From Parascedosporium putredinis (taxonomy: Eukaryota > Ascomycota > Sordariomycetes > Microascales > Microascaceae), in NCBI GenBank assembly GCA_949357655.1, contig CASHTG010000016.1, positions 620,001 through 684,000 of the forward strand: a DNA stretch of 64,000 bases, in the 5' to 3' direction. How positions within the stretch are numbered: the stretch's first letter is position 1; each line of letters opens with the position of its first letter. A model generated the notes under the pieces. That model made no database searches and was not told the origin of the DNA. It worked only from the letters and a program-made list of their open reading frames with translations. This document shows, one piece after another, positions 10,301 through 22,697 of the stretch. The position numbers and the translations under genes are program-made.

Positions 10301-12842
10301 GAGATATTGATGAAGTTGCCGTGGGTGACAGGCATGCCCTGACCTCTCGTACTCAAAGCCCTCCGAACGCTCCCAATAAGTCTGCGCATACCCTGACCAG
10401 ACATGGCTGAAGCACCAAACCGTTCCTTCTCACCGTGGTCCGGGTCAAGTCGAAGGACTGTGGTCTCGCGCTGGGAATCGCCCATGGTGGAAGGCGAAGC
10501 GATGTCGACAAAGGCCTGCCCCGGAGGGAGCAAGTCGCCCCTGACTAGGCTACCGGCATAAGGCACCGTTAGGGTAGTTTCGACGGTGTCCTTAAAACTC
10601 AACTTGTCAACGCTGTGTTCGCGTAGCGAATCCGTGATGCTACCATTGCGCTTGTGGCCCTGGCGCACTCGCTTGCCAACTAGCGCCTTGGGAGTAATAG
10701 CGACAAGCCCGGTGCTGCTGAATGTCGGGTTCAAGGGTACGGGGTGGGCAGCTGGTATCGGGTGAGATGACGACGACTGGAGGTTCCGCAGGTTCTTGGC
10801 GGGGAAGGAACAGGAAACGATGTCGAGGCTTGTAAAGCTCAGGGGATCCGGCCTGTTGCCGCTGGAGGTCGTGAAGATGATACTGGTACTGGTTTTCCGG
10901 TGTCCCTGGCCGCTCAATCACGGACCCCCATGGGGGCTACCAGCTAGGATGCCCCGAGGCGTCGCAGTTCCCGAATCTTCCATGGACTGGGTCGACATCA
11001 AGGCGAGATCCAAGGGCAGCGGCTCGTCGGACTCCCAGTGGGAGGGATCAAGGTTCGATCCCTGTGCCCGGCGATTCCTCCAGGTGCAACGGGGAGTCGC
11101 CGCCGGGCGAGTCCACGTCGAAGCCGTCCCAAAACTGGGCGCAAACTCGCCTCCAGCACTTTTGAGCTCAGACAAAATCTTGAGATGGATCCTGCTATTC
11201 TCCGCATCCTGAGAGACATCGCTCACCAGATCATTGAGCAGGTTACAAAAAGCAACACGCAGCGAATACTCGACCACAAAGTCGTCGACAAAGTAGTTGA
11301 GGATCCAGTGGCGCAGGGCGACAAAGGTCCGTACCCTAACAACCATGCCGGTCTCGTCGGCCCGGTCAATAGCCCACCTGAGACGTGCAAAGAGCATACG
11401 AACCAAGTCCAGGGGCTCGAGAAAGGAGCGAAAGGTGAGGAAGAAGTCGGAAATGAGTTCGTAATCGAGAAAGGTAGGGGAGGTGATTTCGGCTACGAGG
11501 CGAGGGGGTGTAGCGGCAGTGACGGTGCCTGTACTAGGAGAATACCTCACCATAGCCCGGTCGTCGCAGGCGGGTTTGAAGGTGAGGCTATCAAACATTG
11601 AGGAATCAATGACGAGATGCGTGGAGATGTAAGTAGAGCGGTAGGGCATTCGGAGGAGGGGAGGTGAGGGTCGGGACTGGCGGGTTGGTAGGGTGGGGGT
11701 GTTGGGGCATAGCGGCGGACATCATGAGATTTAGTCGGCTTGGTCGCCTTGACGAGAAACGGCTCGGAAGGGTGGATGTAGGCTCTGGGAGCCTAGAGTT
11801 GAGAAAGGAAGCATGGCTAGAGCCAAACTCCTCAGTCGGCGCGTACGAAGAACCCCGTATCGCAGGAGTTCCCTTGATGGAAAATCGAGGGGAGCCAATC
11901 CTCCAAGAGGGGATGTTGACATCGAGGATAGGGGGCCAATGAGATTGACGTCCTCGGTCGTTTTCGGCCGGGGGTCATCGGCGGGCTTCGAAATGACGAC
12001 TTTGAAAGCGCCATCATCCATTTCCCTGACCGCGCTTGACGTCGGTGCTTCGCGAATCGTTGAGTCGGAAACAGCTCGACGCCGAGTCTGAGGCTGGATG
12101 CTCGACATTGGACCCAACTCGGTGTCAAGAGAAGGGGCGGGAGTCGACTCCCACGCGTTGCTAAAGGATGCTCCGCTCGGCTCATCCTTCTGCTTCTTTT
12201 CGGTGACTAGAGCGTCCAAGCCAGCGGTGCTAGGTGGCGTTATCGGAAAGACAAAATTGGGTTGTGGTGGGCGCTGGTGTGCGGGGCGTATACTCGGCCT
12301 GTGTTTTTTATAAGCATGTTAATGTTTATCTTCGACACGTTTGGGATACGCCTACGCCGCCACCGAAAACACTCTAGGAGTGTCGGTCGAGCGCGACAGG
12401 GCACCCCAAAATTCCAATGCCAACCGTTGTTCGCCCCAATCCACAAAAACGCACCTGAGATATATGCGTCCATTGTGACCAACGTTCGCGACAGTAAACT
12501 GCCTGCCTTCGCGACCCGCCGAGTTCCCGTCCGGGGCGATATCCACCTTGTCGGAATCCTGGTCCTTCCGTATCCTCCATGTGTACACGTTCTCTTCCTG
12601 CGACCGTCGCTCCGTGACGGGGACCAGGGTTTTGACGCGCCCGAAGGTTGGCGCGTTATCCGCCCAGCCCGACTCGGCAGTTCCCTCCCAGCAGTGAGAG
12701 CGAGATTCTTGGTGAACCTTGCATCGTGGACCTGGGCCTTTGGCGAGAGAATGTTGATCCTTGAGGTGTGGTCTCGTGGTATGCGGGCTTCGAGGTCGGC
12801 GGCGGTGGGTGGGTGGGAGGCGAGAGGCTGAATCGCATCCAT
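7351..12842 (-). CDS. LTE1: Ras-type guanine nucleotide exchange factor LTE1
   Basis: Predicted ~1,780 residues. Start ATG at 12840-12842; one intron at 12299-12454 joins GRIYLR to PSIRPAHQRP in phase. The N-terminal half has NFVFPITPPSTAGLDALVTEKK and FKVVISKP, the RasGEF-N module lies at about 11650-11150 (SLTFKPACDD, ITSPTFLDYELISDFFLTFRSF, VRVRTFVALRHWILNYFVDDF), then a long Ser-rich linker (TTSSGNRPDPL, TVPYAGSLVRG) and a C-terminal RasGEF catalytic domain (about 8130-7400: ILAQQFTLIEK, RFNIMVKWTISEIVL, CIPFVGIYTHDLLFN). This is the architecture of fungal LTE1, which promotes mitotic exit at the bud/septum cortex in yeast; the role here is inferred. At least nine single-base frame breaks (near 12600, 11935, 11650, 11135, 11050, 10932, 10905, 8733, 7632) lie mostly in G/C runs. 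Confidence 0.85.
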
Positions 12843-13238
12843 GGCTCCCACAATCAGTCGGTCGACCCGCGGGGACGGGGAGTGGTGAATGTGAGAGGTG
12901 GGAGAGCTTCAGGCGCTCAGTTTATCGAGTACTGCGCGAAGATGATGCATCGAGTCAACACACAAACAAGTCCTCCACACAAGATGCAAGAAACCGAAGC
13001 GGCGCTAAACCGTCATGCAAGCCGGCGAGAGAGTGTGGCGGAGAGAAAGAGACGCGATTGTGAGAAGCTAAGAATTTGTTTTCTTTTTCTTCCCTTCTTG
13101 CGAACGTCACGAGCGGCTTGATTCGAAAGGCAAGTTGGAGGACACAAGGCGCGTTCTTGTCGCTTTCGGAGGAGGCTGGCGACGAGGCGGGTTCTGTCGA
13201 TTGGAGCGTGGGTGTGGGAATTGCGGGACGGCGCTTCT

Positions 13239-13257
13239 GTCTCTCTCTCTCTCTCTC
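13239..13257. repeat. (CT)n microsatellite
   Basis: Nine to ten CT units in the upstream region of LTE1. Confidence 0.85.
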
Positions 13258-15952
13258 ACACACTTTCTCTATATTGTTTAATCTATAGCGGGGGAAGAGA
13301 GCTGGGCTTACTTGAGAACGCCATCCATGGGAGCAATTGGGGATGTCGAATTACGAGATTAGAAGAATTCTGTGAAGTCAGGAAAGAGAGGACGAGAAAA
13401 GTGAGAACGAGGGGGAAAAGCAATGGTGGAATGACTTGGACGCCTCCCAGTCAAAGCAGCAATAGCGTATTATTACAGTGACGACGGAGAAAGGTGGTAG
13501 TTGAAGGGGGAGGAGAGACTGGCGACGGCGGCTGGGGGTGACTGGGAACGGGAGCGGCCAAGATTGGACGGGGTACCACATAAAATCCCAGCCAGGGTTC
13601 AAATGAGCAATGGGTGGAAGGAGAGCACAGAGCAAGCCGCGCAGGGTAGTGGAGGGTAGTGGAGGGTACAATGCAAGTACACAAATACTTGGAGCTATGC
13701 TCCACCTGGAAAGCTATCGATGGGCTTGGAGAAGGAAGGGAGGTGGGCTGGGGAATGTACCGAACAGTACCTCCAAGGTCGCTCTGGGTGGCTTTCCAGA
13801 AAGAGGCAGAGGTTTCGACTACCTTCCCAAATTGGGATCTGAGTTCTCTTCAACGTTAAGACATGGGGCTTCACTTCGTATCTGATACCTAACGCGCCTT
13901 CCTGCTCGCACTGGATTCGCCTTGTATTAATGCAAGCACACTCCAACTGCAAGCAAGTTTCCCCAACATTGAGCAATGGCACCTAAGCATTTTGGCACTC
14001 TCGTTCAGTGTCTGAGTGTCAACGCTTGACCCGGCGGTCGGGGGCGGTCGGGGGCGAGACCAAGCTATTGGCCAGCCTCCAGCTGTACCAATGGGTACAA
14101 GGCCACTACCTCTCTCCGGCCACTATCTGAGGGTCATCTCGACCGACATGGAGCCAGTCCATTTGAGAGCAGTCGAGTGGTCGAGAGTCCCCAACCGAAG
14201 ACCACACACTGCCTAGGCCGCATCTGTGCGTGCAGAGAGCCGCTTCGACTTCTTCCTGCTGCCCTTCGATTCGAAGCGGGCCTTGTCTTTGTAAAGTTAG
14301 TATAATACTCGCCTCCCCTCTCCCGCTATTCTTCTCGAAATTCCTACGCTTTCCTCCATTCTGCACGCTCCTAGAATAGGTCATAAGCTTATTGAGTGAC
14401 TACGGCAGGGTCGATGCTCGTCATCGAGGAAAGCCAGACCTCGACCGGTGATGAGTGAATTTATTGGGGGTGGGACCCTGGTAAAAAGGAGGCAGGCACG
14501 AAGAGAGATGTGGGTCCGAGATATAGACAAGGGGGCAGGGCCTGTCTGCTCTCTGAAGAATTTGACTGAGCTTTTGACTGAACTGGCAGCCGTGCTTCAA
14601 ACAACGAGTTCGAGCTCTGCCAGGTCCTACACTCGTGTCGAATTTAAATCCGACCCAGCCAGCGACGCTGCTTTGCAACGCTGGAGGGCATGTCAGTTGG
14701 ACACGCTCCCAGTCCCGGCTCCTTGAGAAAGCCGAGCCTGATACCTGCGCCTACGCATTAAATTCGAGGCATTATAGGCCATTGGAGTCGATCCGTCCAT
14801 GACGAGAGGGCCGAGCGACCAGAGCATGGTGTCATCGAATGCCGCCGGCTCAGTCACTCAATGTGCATGTCAAATTCGATCCTCGGGCTGCCTTGACCAC
14901 TGATCAAGTCTCCCCCTTCGAGCATATCCCTCCAACCCGAGGGAAAATATACACTAGAAAGGCGATGCTGGGCGACACCACCAGGCTGAGTCTGCTTTTT
15001 TGTCATCCCTTTTGCCTGTCCATGGTGGGGATGCCAAAGACCGTATTAAGGCTGGTGCCTTTTAAATTTTGGCCCCAGCCAATCTCCCTGAGGAAAAGAG
15101 ACCGGGGAGAAGAAGATTGGATTTGTTTTACCAAGTGGCTGGGTCCAACGCGAATCGCGCCGGCCGGCCTCTCTTCCGGGAGGATGGATCCATCGAAATG
15201 GACTGCACCAGCATCGCCCCCATAGATTCCTTCGAATCGGCCGACTACCCGCGAGACTGGCTCGAGACGACCATGGTCTTGATCCTTCTACCTTGCTGGC
15301 TGAGTCTTTATTTTATTTATTTTTATCCTTTTTCTCTTGGATTAATCATTGCTGTCAACAAGCTCCCTCGAAACGCCTACAATCGCTCTACATTCTTAAA
15401 GAGAAAAGGGGAAAGCATGAGCAATTTGCGTGTCATGTAGCACGGTCAATCAAGTAGCGAGATGAGGAGCGATGGACTCGATAATGGCATAAAGCGATTG
15501 ACATTGCTCATTCGCAGTGGACTCGACTGTCATTCAACAACCAGCTTCCCCACCCACCCCGGGCAACTGGCCATTTTGATGCCTAGCCTCCGTCAACGCC
15601 GTCCACCAACTGGTAGCGGCCTCATCCCCTGGCCCTAATAATAAACGCCAGCCGTCAACTCCAGTTGGTGCAACGATGCCAACCCAGGATTGAGCTCACC
15701 CTATGCTCCCTCTCCTTTCTCCGTAACCAGTACGCTAGGGTAAGGGGCGGGCGGATGGGCTATGGGGGAACGAAGCTCGTGCTGGCTCTCGAGGGATCCA
15801 GATCTTGTGATCAACGGGCCAGGCCTCTGCCCAAGGACCCTGGTTCCGGCCCAAGGACGAGGGGTGAGAAAGGAGACTTTTCTGACACTCAACTTCTTGT
15901 TGTTATTACAGTTTGCTCAATCAATCAAACGAGTGCCATTTCCCCAAAACCC

Positions 15953-15977
15953 AAAAAAAAAAAAAAAAAAAAAAAAA
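15953..15977 (+). repeat. A-tract of 25 bases
   Basis: Uninterrupted run of A preceded by C/A-rich sequence. No flanking target-site duplication seen by eye. Confidence 0.9.
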
Positions 15978-18900
15978 CATGGGAGGTGGCTCAGAAGAAC
16001 ACTAGAAGAAGCTTCTAATACCTAATTGCTCCAAAGTGGGTGTGTGTCCCACCTACACCCGAAAGCGATACCTCCAGTCTTTTTCTCCCACCTCTCTCTC
16101 TCCAAAACGGGGGCCATGGCTGGCCGCCTATTTTATTCCAGGGGGACATACCTCCACAAAGGATCATTGATCAATCTTCCTTGCACTCCTCGGCTTTCTC
16201 TTGGCTTCTTCCCTTCCTCCTGAACGAGACATTAGCAAGTGGGAATTTGAAAGTAAGGGGACAACAGAACAAGCCCCAAGGAGTGCATCGTTCCGCTGCC
16301 TTGGTGGCGGAAGGCCAACATTGATGCTCAATGGATTGGCCGCGGCGGGTCGGGGAACAAAACCCGACTGATGCACGATGAAGGGGCTACAGCACCTGTC
16401 CAGCTCTCAAGCTACCCTTCAAACCAGAACTTCAAGAAACTTCATATGCATGTCGAAGCCATCGTGCATGAGAGACGATGGAAAAGGGGACGCTGGGAGA
16501 AGCGAGCCAATGTCTACGAGGGCTTCTCAATAAGAGAAAGCCATTGACTCCCCGCGAAGGCTCAAAAGTGCTGTGACGATGTTGCACTCGAGAATGGGAC
16601 CCCCTCATCAGCGGTGTTTTTCTTCTTCGTTTTCATGTTCCTTTGCACCCTGTTCCCTAGCTCTCTCTCCCGGCATCCCTCATTTCATCGGATCCGAGTG
16701 ACGAGGCTTCTCTTGTGGTACACACCTTGCGGTATTCTTTCAAAGGTCCGAGTACGAAAGGACAGGGTGGGAGGGAAGCAAAGGAATTACGCGAAGCACT
16801 TGCATGCTCCTCGCCGAGTGTCCTTCTTCCCTGTCTGTCAATCAGCGCTCAATCACTTGTTTGGCTCACTCCAACATGCTCCGAGGCCGCCTAGCCAATG
16901 GAAACCCTTGCTTCAACGCACCTGCAGGACCTCCCTCCCCTCTTGTTGTGCTGATGCTATTATTACTGCTAGGCTCGCAATAGAAATTGACTGATGACAA
17001 TGGCCCCCTTGATCTCAGCGAGAAAGCAATCAGTTTTTTTTTTTTTCCTTTCGTTACATTCGATTCGATCAGGTTCAAGGGGAGATGCGCGAATCAGTGA
17101 TGCCAATTGCACCAAGCTAGAGAAGCCCACCACCGCAGGTCCCCCACCAGATCGTGATCGAGATCAAGTCGTCAATGAGTCAACTCAGGCACATGGACTA
17201 CATGTAGTAAAGTCGGCCCCGAGACAAAAGTTTCTGAAAGAGGACTCATTCACAGATCAATCATCTGCCTGCCATAATAAAAGCCATCAAATTCATGGAA
17301 GGAAAAGTGCCTCCTGTTGCCTTTGACACGAGCAAGGTATATCCTTCAGTCCATCAAAATGTCAGATCCTTGTCCCGGGGACTGTCAGACAGTTGACTTT
17401 GATCCATCAAGGTCCATCACTCGACATGTTCATGCAATTGATCCATGCCACAGCCCCTCTCCCCCACCATTACAATTCAAGTCAGATCCTCCCAGCTGGT
17501 GAACTTGTCGGAGAGGGAAGCGTCGTGTCCACACACGCTTCCATGAGAGAGGGCGAGGGTGCTTTCCTTCATGTTCCTTGCCGAGTCCGCCGGACGCCCT
17601 TGTCAACCCCCATCACAAACAAGGGTTGTTCTCCCCCTTGAGGCGGGTTTGAGTGCTGAGTGAGTGCGGCTGTTCCCTAGTGTCATTCAAAGGCTTGGGG
17701 GTGCAGAGGGCCTGGCCCTGTGCAAATAAGCAGCATCAGTCTCAGATGCCACTGTCGCAGGGTGGCTTTTTAATTACGCTTGGAAATTGAATGCGCCAGG
17801 GGGAGGGCCTGGTCAAGCCAAGACGAGGAACAGAGCAGTGACGGGCCCGAGCCCAACGTCTTTTCAAGACCCGCCGGGGCGAAAAGCAAGAGCCAAGGGG
17901 AAAAGGAAGGAAAAGAAGAAGAAAATACGCCAAATCGATAAGGCGAGAAGCAAACAGCCACGGATGAGAGGGCGCCGTAATACCGTTTAGAGCCGCGATT
18001 TGAATGTTGGTGGTCTTCAAGTTGGGCTGCAACGATGCGCAGTGTGCAAGCAAAGTGCGCAGGGTTGGTACCTACTTGTACAATCCCGAGTTTTGATGGA
18101 TTACGTGTCTCCACTCCTTTCCTTGGAAATTCGTAGATGGGCAAATGGGCTCTGGATGTGCCTGTGCTTTCGGATACGCACCATTCTTACGCTGAACTTC
18201 GAAACCAGGGCAATGGATCCCAGTCTCAATGACGTCTGGCGTTGACGTTGGTGACTGAGATGTGCAAGTCGTTGGACGGCATTGATCAAGATGGTGCATT
18301 TCTCTCGGAGCATTTGGAAAGATCGACTCGCCCGGCAGAAGAAGAGAAAGAAGGAGGAAAAGAAGGGCTGCATGAATGTGCCGTCCCGTGAACACATCGG
18401 ATGGCAAACTCGGGCCAAGGCAACCAACTTTACAGGGCTTTGCGCCGGCAACAACTGAGCGATGCACCACAGGCCCGGCAACCAACAGTCTAGGATCTTT
18501 CCACCAGACCCCAGAGGCAGACATATGAAGCGCTGAGAATGCGACACAAACTCGCTCTCTTCGTGCCTCTATCTCATACCATTAGCCCGGCCGAAATTGT
18601 AGGCCTGTCGAGATGGATTTGCAGGCCTCTTCAAGGGCCCCAGGGATCCCAACCCGCCACTTCGCCCTCTCCGGAAAGGCCTACGATGATGCAGTTCGCA
18701 GGTGTCGTCCCGGCCTTCCAACCAGCCAGTGGATTTTGAGGGTCTCCCATCTCGCGAATGAGTCTAGTCCTAGTCGAGAAGGAGAGCAAGCTTCCTAGAG
18801 GGAAAGGCCGGGTGGGGTTCGGAACGAGGTGGTCTAACCCGGCCGCTAGGGCTGTGGCTTCCATGCACGAACTTGAAGCCTACACTAAGACAAACATCTT

Positions 18901-19121
18901 CTCGCAAATCTCGCAAATCACTTGCACAAGATCACTACCAACTTGACAAGAGAGAGGGTCGCTCTCCTCTCTCGGAGGCGCCCGCGTCAATTTAGCGGAT
19001 CCCATGATGACCTGGGTGAAAACCTCTAGGACGAAATTCTTAGTTATGACGACTTCAAGTCAAAGAGATGTAACGCCCCCCTTCTTTGTCAAATCGTTCC
19101 AGAGGCGAGGAGGCATAAAAC

Positions 19122-19122
<1 letters not shown>

Positions 19123-19149
<27 letters not shown>
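19123..19149 (+). repeat. A-tract of 27 bases
   Basis: Uninterrupted run of A in the gene-poor island. No flanking duplication seen by eye. Confidence 0.9.
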
Positions 19150-19152
<3 letters not shown>

Positions 19153-20042
19153 GACGAACCGCATCGGACGAAAAATCAGCCGATGAACAGAGGCTTTGAG
19201 AGAAGCACAGGGCTAGTCCAACGCGCAATGGTCGGTGATCAACGTACGTTGGTGGTCCTTCTCCTTACTATGCGCATTACCGCGACGAGAGGGGCGGGAC
19301 GAGGCGTCGATCAGGCCTCTACGTGAAGCCGCCGATCTGCCTCCTTTGATACGCACGAGACGGCCGGTAGTCTGATCCAAGGCGACCTAATGGAGGGTCG
19401 AGCCACATCCACGCCAGCAGCCGTCGCGCGCGCATCCTCGATCATCTTCTACTTCTCTTTACCAACTCTTTTCTTAACTCTTTTTCAGGCTTTTTTTTTT
19501 GTGCCTACGGGGAAGGGCGGGGATCAACGCTGGGCGGCCTTCTTTGCCTCGCATCCCTTGGCCCAATGCCACCCACCGAATTTTCCGGGAGCTCGGTCCC
19601 CTTCTTTGCCAGGTCCTCGGCGGCAGGGCGGGGAGGCGAGGTGAGCTCAATTAACCAGCCGTCCACGGCACCAAATGAGCAGGTGTGCCCCGGGGATTAA
19701 TCCTGCCCCCTATGGTCGCGTCGCTAAGCTCGCCCAATAGCCGGTCTCTTGCTCCAGCGAGGCAAGTTGGAAATAGACCAACCAGAAGGCGCGCGAGGAC
19801 GCAGTTGATCCCGTCCCGGTTACGGCCTCCGGGACTCGGGCGTGACGTTTCCCCCTCTTTGTTTTTTCGGCAGTCCGCGATTGCATTTCCCTCTAACCCT
19901 CCCGGTCAGTTTGTGCCTCCCCCTTGTTTTCTTTTGTACTTCTTTTTTACCCTCTCTCTTTTCCCCTCTTTTGGGGCTCTTCGACTTTCCCGACACGGCC
20001 TTCCGGATCGAAGGACCGGGCAACGCGAAGGGAGTTGGAGTG

Positions 20043-20050
20043 TATAAAAG
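20043..20050 (+). promoter_or_regulatory. orphan TATA box
   Basis: TATAAAAG after a C/T-rich stretch (19840-19990), the same arrangement as at the KXD1-like promoter, but no recognisable coding region follows. It could drive a noncoding transcript or be chance. Confidence 0.3.
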
Positions 20051-20546
20051 GCCCGGACTATTTCTCAAACAGACTCAATACCCAGGTTCATTTGCGTAAT
20101 ATACACCTGCTCGACCCGGATACTGCTTGATATCTTTTTGTATACAGGGGCCTGTTATAGAAAACGGGGCCGCTGCTGAGTGCGCGCTTGCTTACAGCAG
20201 AGGGACGCGCCAAGGCCGAAAGAGTGACAGGTGGAGGACGTAAAGCAATCCATCTCTTGCACGACAACGACGCGCACCTGTTCGTGCGAAGTATCTATAA
20301 GAAACGCGAGGGCGGAAAGATACCATGGTCAAAGGCCCCCTTTCCTGCTTGTGTAGGTTGACCGGGCCGGAGTGCGTGAGCCGCACGACGCGGAGCTTTG
20401 TCCCCGAAACATGTATAGATCTCGATCTTGAAGAAAACATATTTACAGATGATGCTCGTTTTAGGAAAGGAAAAGAAGAATGTGCACATCCCACGGTCCC
20501 CCAAAATACGCTGAAAGCTTGGGGTGTCGCATAAAATAGGGTGAAG

Positions 20547-20579
<33 letters not shown>
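20547..20579 (+). repeat. A-tract of 33 bases
   Basis: Longest homopolymer in the window, followed by gaaagaaaaaag. About 500 bases downstream of the orphan TATA box. Confidence 0.9.
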
Positions 20580-20581
<2 letters not shown>

Positions 20582-22100
20582 AAGAAAAAAGTGAATGAAA
20601 CGGTTTGGTAACAGCTTCCTACGCCGGTGCCTCCCTCGCCAGAGGAAATGTTTAGAATCGCCTCCTGCCTTTGTGCTCGAGAATATTAGAGACCAGTCGG
20701 ATTCCATGACGCTGGCTAAGCTCCATGCCAAGAATCTAGGAAGCAGATGGCGAGAGCCATCAGCCTCGGGGGTGTAAATCTTTCGTGCTAGTTCCTAGCT
20801 CCTAAGCTCCGAGCCCCAGCCAAGACCTGCCGCATGTAGAAACAATGACGAAAGAGCATATCTCAGGGTCTTTGAACAGCAACAAAGCTCCCCCAGGTCT
20901 AGACGTCACTCCTACACCATTCCCCTTGCTTACGCATCCCTTTTTCTTTCTTTTTTATGTTCGGATTCGGTTCCCACATGGTAGACTTTGCGACTATTCG
21001 CTGCTAGCCATTGTGTTCGGGCCCTGTTCTAGCCTCGACCTGGCGCCGTTCTAGTCACCGTGCTATTCGAGAGAAGCACGCAGAGGTTAGTCCCATTTGT
21101 TGAACGAGATACACTCGGGGAACACGGGGTATACTTTTGCTTTCGCTTCTTATGTGAATGGGCTGCCTTCGAAAAATGAAGCCACTTTTTGCTTACTTTT
21201 TTGCTTCTTGTTTTAATCATGTGGAGATCGTGAGATATGTTTGCCAGCTTGCCAGGGTAAACATCAATCCAGGCCGTCTGGATTTTCCTATCCTTGCTAT
21301 TTGCTGTTTTGCCTTGATTTTTTGTAAAAAGGGAAAATAAAAGAAAAAAGGTCCTGATTGAAAATCAAATCTAGATATTCAAAGGAAAGAAACAACAATG
21401 GTCTGAGAGCTTGTTCAGCGACGATTGGCTCGTCCCCGATCCGATGCCCCAAACACTCCACGTTTGCTGATAAGAACTGAGACCTGCCTCTTCCGTCCCA
21501 CCGGCCACATCGTATCAATAGCTTGCCCTGCGTCCACCCACGTCCCACGTTCCCACGTTTCCCCCTCCTCCTCCTCCTCCCCAGCCCAGCGCCAAGCACT
21601 TAAGGCTGAGACAAGAAAAGCTCAACCCTCGCGTGCCGAATTCGCGAAAGAGCGCCCCTCGCTACGGATTCAGTTCTGCTTGGAATGACATCAATGGCGT
21701 CTCAGATGTGCTCCGGCGATGGCTGGGTTTGCGACGAGAAACACCGAGACACGCCTCGGCGTTACTGCTAGAGATTGGAGACACACTACAGAATACTACA
21801 TCGCATTCTCTTTGGGCTCTTTCTTGGAGAACAGAGGGGGACGTGGGAATGTGCGTACACGTCCGCCATTTACTCTTGGTAGAAGAAAATTACACACACA
21901 TTTCGGGTGTTGGGGTGTAGCCCAGACAGCGAATCACCCACCCCGGAAAAGGAAAGCAAAAGCGTAAGGAGCAAAACTCCAAGACGTGGTGTTTATGCAA
22001 TGCACGTCGCGAGCACCACGGCGTTGGGAGACTTCTTTTTCTCGCCGGCCCCGTCGACCCAGCAGCTGCAAACATTGGTTGTCCACTGTGAGCCAATCGC

Positions 22101-22181
22101 CGGTTCAAAGGTTTGCGTGGTCGTCGATGTTGCATCCCCCATGCCCCCATGCCTGGCCTGCAGCTGCGAACTTTTGAACCG
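22101..22181. repeat. imperfect inverted repeat with ~55-base loop
   Basis: cggttcaaaggtt (22101-22113) faces aacttttgaaccg (22169-22181). The arms differ by transitions that would still pair as G-U in RNA, so an RNA stem of about 15 pairs is possible. May be chance. Confidence 0.4.
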
Positions 22182-22697
22182 TGGCGCTGGGAAAATATTT
22201 TCTTCTCGTGCTGCTTGGCCTGGCGCGGAGGAAATGCACCGCTACTGCTTTACGTACGTACGGGCCGGAATCTGTGTGTTGAAGAGAAAAAAGAGGTGAG
22301 TCGATATGGCCGTGCATCTACCTGGCCTTGCCTGGATACATGTAGACCATGTAGACAAGAGTCACGCCCGTGGGAGAGAGGCAAACTCGGCAAGGTTGAG
22401 CCCCATAGCCACAACCGCCGTGTTTACATACATTGTATATCCATTTGCGCGCTTTTCATCGGTTCTAGTATATATCAAATGTAAATCAATGTGTATGTGC
22501 ACGCGCGTGTGTGTTGCTGTCTCTATCCTCAGCTCGCAATCTCATTATCGGGAAAGTAGACGATACAGAAGTGTGATGAAAAGAGAGGGTTAGGAATAGT
22601 GCACGAAGAGAAGGGGATAAAAACCCTCCTTGTTCTATTTTTTCTTCTTCTTGGCTTGTAAAAGACAGATACCTCCAAGAGCTCGCCCACCGAAATC

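Larger units (their letters stand above)
12843..22697. other. gene-poor island (~9.9 kb)
   Basis: No protein gene recognised on either strand. Visible features are a (CT)n run at 13239-13257, three A-tracts (15953-15977, 19123-19149, 20547-20579), an orphan TATA box at 20043-20050 and an imperfect inverted repeat at 22101-22181. The many open frames of 60-180 codons have no recognisable domains. It contains the LTE1 promoter at its left end and the SEC18 3' UTR at its right end. Confidence 0.5.

Noticed and set aside
8734..10917. Splitting the LTE1 region into several separate genes
   Set aside because: The pieces abut end to start at homopolymers and follow the domain order of one LTE1 protein, so frame errors explain them better.
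11051..11061. GGTTCGATCC, resembling a tRNA T-arm (B box)
   Set aside because: It lies inside the LTE1 coding region and no A box or cloverleaf can be drawn around it.
12843..22697. Secondary-metabolite, resistance or mobile-element genes in the island
   Set aside because: I looked for PKS/NRPS, P450, transporter, transposase and reverse-transcriptase motifs in the frames and saw none.
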